NCBI GenBank assembly: GCA_947371015.1
Contig: CANBNK010000038.1
Span: 1 to 38,456, forward strand
Source of the DNA: Acetobacteraceae bacterium
GTDB taxonomy: Bacteria > Pseudomonadota > Alphaproteobacteria > Acetobacterales > Acetobacteraceae
Reading direction: 5' to 3'
DNA: 38,456 nt
This document shows, in pieces, positions 28,024-35,301 of the stretch. Position numbers and translations under genes: made by a program. Within the stretch, counting starts at the first letter, position 1, and each line of letters begins with the position of its first letter. The notes under the pieces are model-generated. The model did no database searches and was not told where the DNA came from. It was given only the letters and a program-made list of their open reading frames with translations.

Positions 28024-28124
28024 GTGTGATCGTCGCACGCGATATCGCCGAAGATGTGAATCACACGGCAAAACAAAGCACTAGAGTCTGGCAGGCGCTG
28101 CTGTCCGCGCCTGACAGACTCTAG
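28024..28124. repeat. Two-part inverted-repeat element upstream of coaBC
   Basis: The first part has arms GTGTGAT (28024-28030) and ATCACAC (28060-28066) around the ten-base palindrome GCGATATCGC (28039-28048). The second has 18-base arms, CTAGAGTCTGGCAGGCGC (28081-28098) and GCGCCTGACAGACTCTAG (28107-28124), with one mismatch and an eight-base loop. The intervening GGCAAAACAAAGCA is unusually AT-rich. Three GANTC sites occur here (28058, 28084, 28117). It resembles dispersed palindromic repeats of alphaproteobacteria, and could also terminate the ubiE transcript. Confidence 0.65.
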
Positions 28125-28143
28125 GCGGGCGCGGCCATCACGG

Positions 28144-28151
28144 GCTAGGGT
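28144..28151 (+). promoter_or_regulatory. Candidate -10 element of coaBC (leaderless type)
   Basis: GCTAGGGT lies six bases before the coaBC ATG (28158). The gap TCCGGCC has no Shine-Dalgarno sequence. This matches the octamer/spacing seen before ubiE and the NHase operon. The inverted-repeat element just upstream leaves little room for a -35, and none is apparent. Confidence 0.45.
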
Positions 28152-28157
28152 CCGGCC

Positions 28158-29345
28158 ATGCTCCACGGCAAGAACATCCTGCTCATCATCTCCGGCAGCA
28201 TTGCTGCCTACAAGGCGCTGGAACTGGCGCGGCTGTTGCGCAAGGCCGGCGCGACCGCGCATGCGGTGCTGACCGCCGGCGGCGCGCGCTTCGTCACCAA
28301 GGAGGCTCTGGCCGGCATCACCGGCCAGCGCGTGCATGACGACCTTTGGGCCGCCGAGGCCGAGATTGGCCATATCCGCCTGGCGCGCCTGCCCGACGCG
28401 GTGGTGGTGGCGCCCGCTTCGGCCGACCTGCTGGCCAAAATGGCGCATGGCCTGGCCGACGACCTGGCCAGCACGGTGCTGCTGGCGACCCGCGCCCCGG
28501 TGCTGGTGGCGCCGGCGATGAACCCGGCGATGTGGGACCACCCCGCCACGCGTACCAATCTGGCGGCGCTGCGGTCACGCGGCGTGGCGGTGGTGGGCCC
28601 AGGGGTCGGCGCCATGGCGGAACCGGAAAGCGGGCCAGGGCGGCTGAGCGAGCCCGAGGAGATTTTTGCCGCGGTCGCAGCGCTGCTGGCGCCGGGCGGG
28701 TCGCCGCTGGTGGGCAGGCACGCGGTGGTGACCTCAGGCCCGACGCATGAGCCGATCGACCCGGTGCGCTACATCGCAAACCGCAGCAGCGGCAAGCAGG
28801 GCCACGCCATCGCCGGCGCGCTGGCGGCGCTGGGGGCGAGGGTGACGCTGGTCAGCGGCCCGGTGGCGCAGCCGGACCCGAAGGGCGTGACCGTGGTGCG
28901 GGTAGAAACGGCGCGCGAAATGCTGGCGGCCTGCGAGGCCGCCATGCCGGCCGACATCTTCGTGGCCGCGGCCGCCGTGGCGGATTGGCGGGTGGCGCGG
29001 GAAGCCGGGCAGAAGCTGAAGAAGCAGCCCGGCGCCGCCGCACCCACGCTGGAAATGGCGCTGAACCCGGACATTCTGGCCACGCTATCCCGCCACGCGG
29101 CGCGCCCCCGCCTGGTCGTCGGCTTTGCCGCCGAGACCGAGACCGTGGTGGCGCATGCGGTGGACAAGCGGGCGCGAAAGGGCTGCGACTGGATCGTGGC
29201 CAATGACGTCTCGGGCGACGTGATGGGCGGCGACGCCAATGCGGTTCACCTGGTGACGCCCGGTGGCGTCGAGGCTTGGCCCCGGCTGCCCAAGGCCGAA
29301 GTGGCTGCGCGCCTGGCGCAGCGGATTGCGGAGGAAATGGCGTGA
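28158..29345 (+). CDS. coaBC: Bifunctional phosphopantothenoylcysteine decarboxylase/phosphopantothenate-cysteine ligase
   Basis: A 395-residue bifunctional enzyme for two steps of CoA synthesis. The N-terminal CoaC flavoprotein has [18 protein letters not shown], the catalytic His72 in GHIRLAR and the substrate-binding [13 protein letters not shown]. The C-terminal CoaB ligase has [28 protein letters not shown] and KLKKQPG. The CoaC flap normally containing a Cys (ACGD/ACGE) reads [16 protein letters not shown] here, without Cys; some alphaproteobacterial homologues seem to share this variation. Start 28158 matches the family N terminus. It is followed by dut, whose earliest possible GTG overlaps its stop. 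Confidence 0.96.
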   Translation: MLHGKNILLIISGSIAAYKALELARLLRKAGATAHAVLTAGGARFVTKEALAGITGQRVHDDLWAAEAEIGHIRLARLPDAVVVAPASADLLAKMAHGLADDLASTVLLATRAPVLVAPAMNPAMWDHPATRTNLAALRSRGVAVVGPGVGAMAEPESGPGRLSEPEEIFAAVAALLAPGGSPLVGRHAVVTSGPTHEPIDPVRYIANRSSGKQGHAIAGALAALGARVTLVSGPVAQPDPKGVTVVRVETAREMLAACEAAMPADIFVAAAAVADWRVAREAGQKLKKQPGAAAPTLEMALNPDILATLSRHAARPRLVVGFAAETETVVAHAVDKRARKGCDWIVANDVSGDVMGGDANAVHLVTPGGVEAWPRLPKAEVAARLAQRIAEEMA

Positions 29346-29401
29346 CAGGTTCCGATGGTCGGAGCGCCGAAGGGCGCGGAGAGCTGAATCGGCCGCCCGG
29401 A

Positions 29402-29845
29402 GTGGCCATACAGGTTGTCCGCCTGCCCCATGCCGAGGGCCTGCCCCTGCCCAGCTACGCCACCGCCGGCGCCGCCGGCATGGACCTGCAGGCAGCCATC
29501 GCCGCGCCGGTCACGCTGGCGCCCGGCGCCCGCGCGCTGGTGCCGACCGGGCTGCGCATTGCCATTCCCGCCGGCTACGAGTTGCAGGTGCGCCCCCGCA
29601 GCGGGTTGGCGTTGAAGAACGGTATCGTGTTGCCGAACAGCCCCGGCACAATTGATGAGGACTATCGCGGAGAGCTCGGCGTCATCCTGATGAACGCCGG
29701 CGACCAGCCCTTCACCGTGGAACGCGGCATGCGGATCGCGCAGGCGGTGCTGGCGCCGGTAGTCCGCGCGGCCTGGGCCGAGGTATCGGCGTTGCCGGAG
29801 ACAGCGCGCGGCGCCGGTGGCTTCGGCTCGACAGGCACCGGCTGA
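29402..29845 (+). CDS. dut: Deoxyuridine 5'-triphosphate nucleotidohydrolase (dUTPase)
   Basis: A homotrimeric dUTPase, which keeps uracil out of DNA and supplies dUMP. All five motifs are visible: AAGMDLQA (1), [12 protein letters not shown] (2), [15 protein letters not shown] (3, catalytic Asp), [10 protein letters not shown] (4) and [11 protein letters not shown] (5). I chose GTG 29402 because the resulting 147 residues ([20 protein letters not shown]) match the family's start and length. GTG 29342, overlapping the coaBC stop as GTGA, would add 20 low-complexity residues and is a real alternative since neither start has a good Shine-Dalgarno sequence. Neighbours coaBC and dut are linked in many alphaproteobacteria. 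Confidence 0.95.
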   Translation: MAIQVVRLPHAEGLPLPSYATAGAAGMDLQAAIAAPVTLAPGARALVPTGLRIAIPAGYELQVRPRSGLALKNGIVLPNSPGTIDEDYRGELGVILMNAGDQPFTVERGMRIAQAVLAPVVRAAWAEVSALPETARGAGGFGSTGTG

Positions 29846-29853
29846 GACCCCAC

Positions 29854-30690
29854 ATGCCCGCCATGGACCTCGATTTCACCGACGCCGAACTGCACCGCTA
29901 TTCGCGCCACATCCTGCTGCAGGATGTCGGCGCCATCGGGCAAGCCAGGCTGCGCGCGGCGCGGGTGCTGGTGGTCGGCGCCGGCGGGCTGGGCTCGCCG
30001 CTGGCGCTGTACCTCGCGGCGGCGGGGGTGGGCACGCTCGGGCTGGTGGACCATGACACGCTGGAGCTTTCCAACCTGCAACGCCAGGTGGCGCACACCA
30101 CTGCCCGCATCGGCCGCAACAAGGCGGAAAGCGCCGCTGAGACGCTGGCCGGGCTGAACCCGGAAGTGCGGGTGGAAGTCCATGCCCGCCGGATGGATGC
30201 CGCGGCGGCGCTGGAGTTGATCCCGCGCTACGACATCATCTGCGACGGCACCGACAACTTCCCCACCCGCTTCCTGCTGGGGGATGCCTGCCACCTGCTG
30301 GGCAAGCCGCTGGTGTCAGCGGCGGTGCTGCGGTTCGAGGGCCAGCTTTCCACGTACAAGGCGCATCTCGGCGCGCCGCACCCCTGCCACCGTTGCCTGC
30401 ACCCGGAGATTCCACCGGACGGCCTGGTGCCCAGTTGCGGCGAGGCCGGCGTGCTCGGCGCCGTGACCGGCGTGATGGGCACCCTGCAGGCGACCGAGGT
30501 GCTGAAGGAAATCCTGGAGATCGGCGAGTCGATGTCCGGGCGGCTGCTGCTGTGGGATGCGCTGGACACGCGCTTCCGCGCCGTCAAGCTGCGGCGCGAC
30601 CCCGCCTGCGCGCTGTGCGGCCCGGACGCGAGCATCCGCGACCTCTCGGCGCATGGCCACGCCCCGCCATTGGTGTGCAGCGCGGCGTGA
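29854..30690 (+). CDS. moeB: Molybdopterin-synthase adenylyltransferase / ThiF family protein
   Basis: A 278-residue E1-like enzyme that adenylates the C-terminal glycine of a sulfur carrier (MoaD or ThiS). The ATP loop VVGAGGLGSP lies at about 41-49, followed by the Arg-rich NLQRQVAHTTARIGRNKAES. Zinc-binding pairs are C178-x2-C181 and C252-x2-C255, and C195 lies in VPSCGEAGVLG, the region of the family's active-site Cys. There is no rhodanese domain, so it is the short MoeB/ThiF type. It starts eight bases after dut, and its stop overlaps the next gene's GTG (GTGA), suggesting a sulfur-transfer role for that partner. Confidence 0.92.
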   Translation: MPAMDLDFTDAELHRYSRHILLQDVGAIGQARLRAARVLVVGAGGLGSPLALYLAAAGVGTLGLVDHDTLELSNLQRQVAHTTARIGRNKAESAAETLAGLNPEVRVEVHARRMDAAAALELIPRYDIICDGTDNFPTRFLLGDACHLLGKPLVSAAVLRFEGQLSTYKAHLGAPHPCHRCLHPEIPPDGLVPSCGEAGVLGAVTGVMGTLQATEVLKEILEIGESMSGRLLLWDALDTRFRAVKLRRDPACALCGPDASIRDLSAHGHAPPLVCSAA

Positions 30691-31058
30691 CGCCGCTCGG
30701 CATCCTGCTGCGCCACGGCGACCATGAAGCGGCGCACTACGCGCTGGTGCTGGCCACCGGCGCCGCCGCCATCGGCCGGGAGGTGACCTTGTTCGCCACC
30801 AATGGTGGCTGCCTCGTCCTGCTGGCCCGCCCTGCCCTGCTGGACGACCCGCGCGAGGCGCTGCTGGCCGAACGCGGCGTGGCGACGCTGGCAGTGCTGC
30901 TGGAAGCCGCGGCGGAATTGCCGATCCGGCGCATCGCCTGCGAGGCCGGGTTGCGCGCCGAGGCGCTGGCGCCCGCCGCCCTGGCCCCGGGCGTGGAGGT
31001 GGCTGGCGTGGTCACCTTCCTCGGCGCGGTCGGGGCGGGGCAGATCGTCTCTCTGTGA
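30687..31058 (+). CDS. DsrE/DsrF-like family protein
   Basis: A 123-residue protein resembling the DsrE/DsrF/DrsH-like sulfurtransferase fold. Start GTG 30687 overlaps the moeB stop by four bases; the protein then reads TPLGILLRHGDHEAAHYALV and LATGAAAIGREVTLFATNGG, the Rossmann-like first half. Two Cys are suggestive: one in NGGCLVLL and one in RIACEAGLRAEAL, which aligns with the 'ACE/C-x-G' helix of the family. DsrE-type proteins carry persulfides between enzymes. Coupling with moeB suggests sulfur transfer for molybdopterin or thiamine, but no sulfur carrier gene is nearby. The longer open frame starting at 30393 is a shadow of moeB. Confidence 0.8.
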   Translation: MTPLGILLRHGDHEAAHYALVLATGAAAIGREVTLFATNGGCLVLLARPALLDDPREALLAERGVATLAVLLEAAAELPIRRIACEAGLRAEALAPAALAPGVEVAGVVTFLGAVGAGQIVSL

Positions 31059-31144
31059 TATCAGCAGGTTGCGTGATTTTGTTGAAGCATCGGCAAACGG
31101 TGCTTGACCCCGATGCCCCTGGCTTGGCATGGCTTGGGGTGTCC

Positions 31145-31816
31145 ATGCCGTTCCGGTCCCTCCTGCTGCTGACCGCCCTGCTGCTTGCGCTGCCCGCCCA
31201 GGGCCAGACGCCGGCACCCCCGCCTGCGCCCCCGGCCCAGGGTCCGGGTCAAAGCCAGGGCCTGCCGCCGCCGCGCCGACCGCCGGTACCGGCCAGGCCC
31301 GCCCGCCCCCCGGCCCAGCCGCCCGCCCCCGCGCCGGCACCCACCCCGGCCGTGCCGCCGCCGCTGGTGGTGGAACCCGGCAAGGGCAGCGTCACCGGCC
31401 TGCCGATCCCGCGGTTTGCCGCGCTGCGCTCCAATGATGTGAACCTGCGCGTCGGCCCCGGCACGGACCGCCCGGCCGAATGGACCTATCGGCGGCGCGA
31501 GTTGCCGGTGGAGATCGTCAGCGAGTTCCAGCAATGGCGCCAGATCCGCGACATGGACGGCACCGTGGGCTGGGTGCATGCGGCAACACTGACCGGCCGG
31601 CGCACCTTCGTGGTCAAGGCCGCCGAGACCATGATGCGGCGCCGCGCGGAGGCCGATGGCGCCCCCGTGGCCAGGCTGATGCCGGGCGTGGTCGGCCGCA
31701 TCCGCGCCTGCGCCGCCGCCGCCGCCTGGTGCGAGGTGCAGGCCGGCGAATACCGCGGCTTTGTCCTGCGCAGCGCCATCTGGGGCCTGGCTGCGGATGA
31801 GAATGTCGGGGGCTGA
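31145..31816 (+). CDS. Secreted SH3-domain protein with proline-rich linker
   Basis: A 223-residue protein. The signal peptide MPFRSLLLLTALLLALPAQG is followed by about 60 residues dominated by Pro, Ala and Gln (low complexity). The C-terminal 130 residues hold two SH3-like modules of the bacterial SH3_4 kind: NDVNLRVGPGTDRPAEWTYR then WRQIRDMDGTVGWVHAATLT, and a second containing AAAAWCEVQAGEYRGFVLR with a lone Cys pair. Such domains usually bind peptidoglycan or proteins in the periplasm. ATG 31145 was chosen over an earlier frame because it begins at the signal peptide. A TTGACC at 31104-31109 may be its -35. Confidence 0.85.
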   Translation: MPFRSLLLLTALLLALPAQGQTPAPPPAPPAQGPGQSQGLPPPRRPPVPARPARPPAQPPAPAPAPTPAVPPPLVVEPGKGSVTGLPIPRFAALRSNDVNLRVGPGTDRPAEWTYRRRELPVEIVSEFQQWRQIRDMDGTVGWVHAATLTGRRTFVVKAAETMMRRRAEADGAPVARLMPGVVGRIRACAAAAAWCEVQAGEYRGFVLRSAIWGLAADENVGG

Positions 31817-31837
31817 GCGTCGGTTGCGCTGAGCGGC

Positions 31838-31867
31838 TGGACGCCCCCCGCCCAGCGGCGCTAGCCT
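31838..31867 (+). promoter_or_regulatory. Candidate promoter of the nitrile hydratase-like operon
   Basis: TGGACG at 31838-31843 is followed after 17 bases by CTAGCC (31861-31866, octamer GCTAGCCT at 31860-31867), which ends seven bases before the ATG at 31875. Spacing suits a sigma-70 promoter and implies a leaderless transcript. Confidence 0.5.
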
Positions 31868-31874
31868 CCGGGGC

Positions 31875-32180
31875 ATGAGCGACACCGAACACCCCACCGA
31901 GCACACCCCGGCCATCCACGATATCGGTGGCATCCAGCGCTTCCACTGCACCCCGGTGGAATATGACGAGGAGCCGCCGGATGCCTTCGGCAAGCGGGTG
32001 GACGCGCTGCGCCAGCTGCTGGCCCGCAAGGGCTACATGACCGTGGACGAGCTGCGCCGCGGCATCGAGAGCATCCCCGAGCCGGAATACTTCGCGCTGA
32101 CCTACTACGAGCGTTGGCTCCGGAGCATCGAGCTGCTGATGGTCGAGAAGGGCGTGGTGACGAAGGAGGAGCTGACGTGA
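31875..32180 (+). CDS. Nitrile hydratase / thiocyanate hydrolase-like subunit, N-terminal half of beta (ScnB-like)
   Basis: A 101-residue protein matching only the N-terminal, helical half of nitrile hydratase beta. IHDIGGIQRFHCTPVEYDEE corresponds to the beta start (IHDVGG), and YMTVDELRRGIESIPEPEYF then LTYYERWLRSIELLMVEKGV to the helices that pack on the alpha-subunit metal centre; an Arg in this helix contacts the oxidised cysteines in solved structures. Normal beta subunits have about 220 residues, so this is a split form. Its stop overlaps the GTG of the next gene, and its last codons contain the AAGGAGG serving that gene. The first gene after a leaderless-type promoter. Confidence 0.85.
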   Translation: MSDTEHPTEHTPAIHDIGGIQRFHCTPVEYDEEPPDAFGKRVDALRQLLARKGYMTVDELRRGIESIPEPEYFALTYYERWLRSIELLMVEKGVVTKEELT

Positions 32181-32467
32181 CCCCGCGCTTTTCAGCTGGC
32201 ACGCGCGTGCTGGTGAAGAACGACTGGCCGGAGGAACGCGGCCCCTGCCATATCCGCACGCCGCACTATCTGCGCGGCCGCAGCGGCCAGGTGGAGCGCG
32301 TGCTCGGCGCCTTCCGCAACCCCGAGGACCTGGCCTTCGCCCGGCCGGCGGAGACGCGGGTGCTGTACCATGTGCTGTTCGACCAGCCCGGCATCTTCCC
32401 GACCGATGGCCACACGCCGGACAAGCTGCTCGTGGAAGTATTCGAACATTGGCTGGAGGCCGCCTGA
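32177..32467 (+). CDS. Nitrile hydratase / thiocyanate hydrolase-like subunit, C-terminal half of beta (ScnA-like, SH3-like)
   Basis: A 96-residue protein matching the C-terminal SH3-like barrel of nitrile hydratase beta. The start TPRFSAGTRVLVKNDWPEER, HIRTPHYLRGRSGQVERVLG and LYHVLFDQPGIFP fit that barrel, including the RTPHYLRG segment whose Arg reaches the active site in homologues. GAFRNPEDLAF is closer, from memory, to thiocyanate hydrolase alpha. Start GTG 32177 overlaps the previous stop by four bases and has AAGGAGG about 6 bases upstream. The longer frame starting at 32114 is out of register with any known domain. It ends two bases before the alpha-subunit ATG. Confidence 0.87.
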   Translation: MTPRFSAGTRVLVKNDWPEERGPCHIRTPHYLRGRSGQVERVLGAFRNPEDLAFARPAETRVLYHVLFDQPGIFPTDGHTPDKLLVEVFEHWLEAA

Positions 32468-32469
32468 GC

Positions 32470-33057
32470 ATGTCCAATCCCGCCCGGGCCGAGAGCCTTG
32501 AGCAACTGGAACGCCTGGTCGCCGCGCTGATGACCAAGGGCGTGGTCAGCGAGGCCGAGTTGGCCGCGCAGCAGGCCAGCACCGACCGCGCCAGCCCCGA
32601 GATCGGCGCCCGCATGGTCGCCCGCGCCTGGCTGGACCCGGCCTGGCGCGCGATGATGCTGAAGAACGGCACCGAGGCCGTGGAAGCATTGGGCGTTTCC
32701 ATGGCCGGCGCGCCGCCGCTGGGCGTGCTGGAGGATACCGCCCGCCGCCACCACGTCATCGTCTGCACGCTGTGCAGCTGCTACCCGCGTGCCGTGCTGG
32801 GCTACCCGCCGCATTGGTACAAGAGCTTCTCCTACCGCAGCCGCGTGGTGCGGGAGCCGCGGATGGTGATGGCGGAATGGGGCAGCCCGGTGCCTGACGA
32901 CATCGAGCTGCGCGTGGTGGACAGCACCGCCGATTATCGCTGGATGGTGCTGCCGATGCGGCCCGCGGGCACCGAGGGCTGGAGCGAGGACCAGTTGGCC
33001 GCGCTGATCACCCGCGACGTGCTGGTGGGCGTGGCCCTGCCGAAGCTGCCCGCCTGA
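32470..33057 (+). CDS. Cobalt-type nitrile hydratase alpha / thiocyanate hydrolase gamma subunit (ScnC-like)
   Basis: A 195-residue metal subunit. The metal motif is C99-T-L-C102-S-C104, with Thr in the second position indicating the cobalt type; C102 and C104 are expected to be oxidised to sulfinate and sulfenate. Around it VIVCTLCSCYPRAVLGYPPH and the C-terminal RPAGTEGWSEDQLAALITRD are strongly conserved. NHase converts nitriles to amides; thiocyanate hydrolase makes carbonyl sulfide and ammonia. The YPR after the motif and the GW-x-EDQLA / GVALPK ending remind me of thiocyanate hydrolase, but substrate cannot be fixed. No cobalt-insertion activator gene is adjacent. The stop overlaps a CTG proposed as start of the downstream MFS gene. 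Confidence 0.93.
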   Translation: MSNPARAESLEQLERLVAALMTKGVVSEAELAAQQASTDRASPEIGARMVARAWLDPAWRAMMLKNGTEAVEALGVSMAGAPPLGVLEDTARRHHVIVCTLCSCYPRAVLGYPPHWYKSFSYRSRVVREPRMVMAEWGSPVPDDIELRVVDSTADYRWMVLPMRPAGTEGWSEDQLAALITRDVLVGVALPKLPA

Positions 33058-34406
33058 GCCACGCCACCGAGCCGGCCGACGGCCTGCCGCCAGGGCGGCG
33101 GGGCTGGGCGATCACATCCATCATCGGGTCCATCGCCATCACGGTGATGGACACCGCCATGATAAACCTGGCGCTGCCGACCATCACCCGCGACCTGGGG
33201 ATTTCCCCGGCCACCGCCACCTGGCTGCCCAATGCCTACCTGCTGGCGGTGGTGACCACACTGCTGCCCGCGGCATCGCTGGGGGAGATCTTCGGCTTCA
33301 AGCGGGTATTCCTGGGCGGGATGCTGATGTTCTCGCTGGGCGGGATCGCCTCCGCCCTGGCGCCCAGCTTCTGGCTGCTGCTGCTGTGCCGGGTGGTGCA
33401 GGGGGTGGCATCCGCCGCGGTGCAGTCGTTGACCGCCGGCGTGGTGCGCTACACCTATCCGTCGGCGCAGCTCGGCCGCGCCATCGGGATCAACGCGACC
33501 TCGGTGGCGATCTCCTCGGCCACGGCGCCAACGCTGGCGGCGGGGATCCTGGCGGTGGCGCCCTGGCCGATGTTGTTCGCGGTGGTGGCGCCGATTGGCC
33601 TGGCCTGCTGCGTCATCGGCTGGAAGGCGCTGCCGAACACACCGCGCAGCGGCCGTCGCTTCGATACGCCAAGCGCGGTGCTGAACGTGCTGGCCTTCGG
33701 GCTGTTGTTCCTGGGGATCGACCTGCTGCTGCCGCAGACCCTGCTGGCCCTGGCGCTGCTCGGTGCGGCGGGCGTGAGCTGCTGGCTGCTGGTGGCGCGG
33801 CAACTGACCCAGCCGGCGCCGATGCTACCGCTGGACCTGCTGCGCAATCGCGTCATTGGGCTGGCGGTCTGCGCCTCGGTCTGCGGATTCTCTGCCTGGT
33901 CGGTCAGCTATGTCGCGCTGCCCTTCCTGTTGCAGGGGGCGGGTTGGAGCCAGGTGCAGACCGGGCTGCTGATGACGCCCTGGCCGGTCGCGCTGGCCTT
34001 CGCGGCCCCGTTGGCCGGGCGACTTTCGGACCGGGTGCCGACCGCGTTGCTCTGTGCCGGTGGCATGGGCGCCTTCGCGGTGGCGCTGCTGCTGGTCTTC
34101 GGCCTGGGTGGGGCGGCGCCGATGCTGCTGCTGGGCGCCAGCCTGGCGCTGTGCGGCGCCGGCTTCGGGTTTTTCCAGACGCCGAACAACCGCACCATGC
34201 TGGGCGCGGCGCCGAAGGCGCGCAGCGGCGGCGCAGGCGGCTTGCAGTCCACGGCACGGCTGCTGGGGCATACCAACGGCACCACCATCATGGCGCTGTG
34301 CTTCCAGGTGGCCGGCGCCGGCGGGCCCAAGCTGGCGCTGGCCTTCGGCATCGTGTTCGCGCTGCTGGCGGCGGGCTTCAGCCTGTCACGCCGGAACCTG
34401 CGGTAG
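33054..34406 (+). CDS. MFS transporter coupled to the nitrile hydratase-like genes (probable CTG start)
   Basis: A major facilitator transporter of 450 residues if it begins at CTG 33054, or 420 from the first GTG (33144). Twelve to fourteen hydrophobic segments are visible; MDTAMINLALPTITRDLGIS is the MFS motif D1 inside helix 1, and ARSGGAGGLQSTARLLGHTN lies near the end. The GTG falls in the middle of helix 1, so a canonical start would truncate it; upstream in-frame codons continue the helix (GWAITSIIGSIAITV) and a plausible soluble N terminus. No ATG, GTG or TTG exists in between. CTG 33054 overlaps the alpha-subunit stop as CTGA, like the ATGA/GTGA overlaps elsewhere. It probably moves the substrate or product of the hydratase. 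Confidence 0.85.
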   Translation: MSHATEPADGLPPGRRGWAITSIIGSIAITVMDTAMINLALPTITRDLGISPATATWLPNAYLLAVVTTLLPAASLGEIFGFKRVFLGGMLMFSLGGIASALAPSFWLLLLCRVVQGVASAAVQSLTAGVVRYTYPSAQLGRAIGINATSVAISSATAPTLAAGILAVAPWPMLFAVVAPIGLACCVIGWKALPNTPRSGRRFDTPSAVLNVLAFGLLFLGIDLLLPQTLLALALLGAAGVSCWLLVARQLTQPAPMLPLDLLRNRVIGLAVCASVCGFSAWSVSYVALPFLLQGAGWSQVQTGLLMTPWPVALAFAAPLAGRLSDRVPTALLCAGGMGAFAVALLLVFGLGGAAPMLLLGASLALCGAGFGFFQTPNNRTMLGAAPKARSGGAGGLQSTARLLGHTNGTTIMALCFQVAGAGGPKLALAFGIVFALLAAGFSLSRRNLR

Positions 34407-34409
34407 CTC

Positions 34410-35234
34410 TTACCGCCGCAACGGCCCGGCGTCGTTCAGCGCCAGATTCTGTTGCGCCAGGTCAGCGGTGGCACTGTCCGGCGCCAGGGTGATGGCGCGT
34501 TCCCAATCCGCCCGCGCGCCGGTGGTGTCGCCCTGCAACTGGCGAATGATGCCGCGTTCCAGCAGCGCCTCGGCGTTGTCGGGGTCGGCTTCCAGGGCGC
34601 GGACGATGTCGCGCTCGGCCTGGTCCACATGGTCCAGGTGGCGCCAGCTGGCGGCGCGGAACACCCAGGCATCGGCGCGGTCGGGGTCCAGACCCAAAGC
34701 GCGGTTCAGGTCCTCGATCGAGTCGCTGTAGCGGCCCAGCGAGCCAAGCGCGACGGCACGGTCGATCAGCAGGTCCACGTCGCTCGGCGCCAGCGTCAGC
34801 GCCATGGTGCTGGCGGCGAAGGCGCGGCCGGCCTGGCCTGCCATCAGCCAGGCCTGGCCGGCCTGGGCGAAGACCGCGGCGCGGGCCGGGGCGCTGCCGC
34901 GGCTGCGGCTGGCCAGTTGTTCCAGCTGCTCGGCGGCCTTGTCGGGCTCGCCCATGCCCAGCAGGGCCAGGGCGCCGCAGTGCCGCGCCCCCTCGCCGCC
35001 GCCGGTGGCTTCCCAGGCTTCCGCCATGGCCAGGGCGCCAGTCGGGTCGGTGCGCAGGGCCAGCAGGCAGCGTTCGTAATCCTCGCCCTCGGCCAGGCGA
35101 ACCGGCTCCGGCGGCAGCGGCAGCACTTCGGTGGAAGGCGACAAGGCAGGGCTGAACGTGAACCAGGCGCCGGCGGCGGCAGCCAGCATCACGGCCGCAA
35201 ACACGCCGAGCAACACGGGACGGGGGGTTTTCAC
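34410..35234 (-). CDS. Membrane-anchored tetratricopeptide-repeat protein
   Basis: A 274-residue protein with an N-terminal membrane segment (PVLLGVFAAVMLAAAAGAW) and about five TPR-like helix pairs. The clearest repeats are DLLIDRAVALGSLGRYSDSI, ADAWVFRAASWRHLDHVDQA and AEALLERGIIRQLQGDTTGA. It should be an inner-membrane or periplasmic scaffold. I chose GTG 35234 (protein begins MKTPRPVLL) over GTG 35240 because a CTAG octamer six bases before it fits the leaderless pattern of this region; both are possible. It converges with the MFS gene, only three bases between stops, and diverges from the SDR gene. Confidence 0.85.
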   Translation of the reverse strand: MKTPRPVLLGVFAAVMLAAAAGAWFTFSPALSPSTEVLPLPPEPVRLAEGEDYERCLLALRTDPTGALAMAEAWEATGGGEGARHCGALALLGMGEPDKAAEQLEQLASRSRGSAPARAAVFAQAGQAWLMAGQAGRAFAASTMALTLAPSDVDLLIDRAVALGSLGRYSDSIEDLNRALGLDPDRADAWVFRAASWRHLDHVDQAERDIVRALEADPDNAEALLERGIIRQLQGDTTGARADWERAITLAPDSATADLAQQNLALNDAGPLRR

Positions 35235-35240
35235 CAGCAC

Positions 35241-35248
35241 AGTCTAGT
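35241..35248 (-). promoter_or_regulatory. Candidate -10 element of the TPR gene (leaderless type)
   Basis: On the minus strand ACTAGACT (35248-35241) is followed six bases later by GTG 35234. CTGGCA at 35270-35265 could be the -35 with a 17-base spacer. No Shine-Dalgarno sequence precedes the GTG. Nearby ATGCCA (35264-35269) and TGGCAT (35277-35282) form a short inverted repeat around CACGTG-like DNA that may be an operator. Confidence 0.4.
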
Positions 35249-35301
35249 CGCCCGGCGCTGGGGATGCCAGATCACGTGGCATGATTGGCGGGACCTGAAG
35301 C

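Noticed and set aside
31875-32467. A frameshifted, broken NHase beta gene
   Set aside because: The junction is a precise GTGA overlap with a strong ribosome binding site, both halves are intact, and natural split enzymes have the same gene order. A frameshift remains the main alternative.
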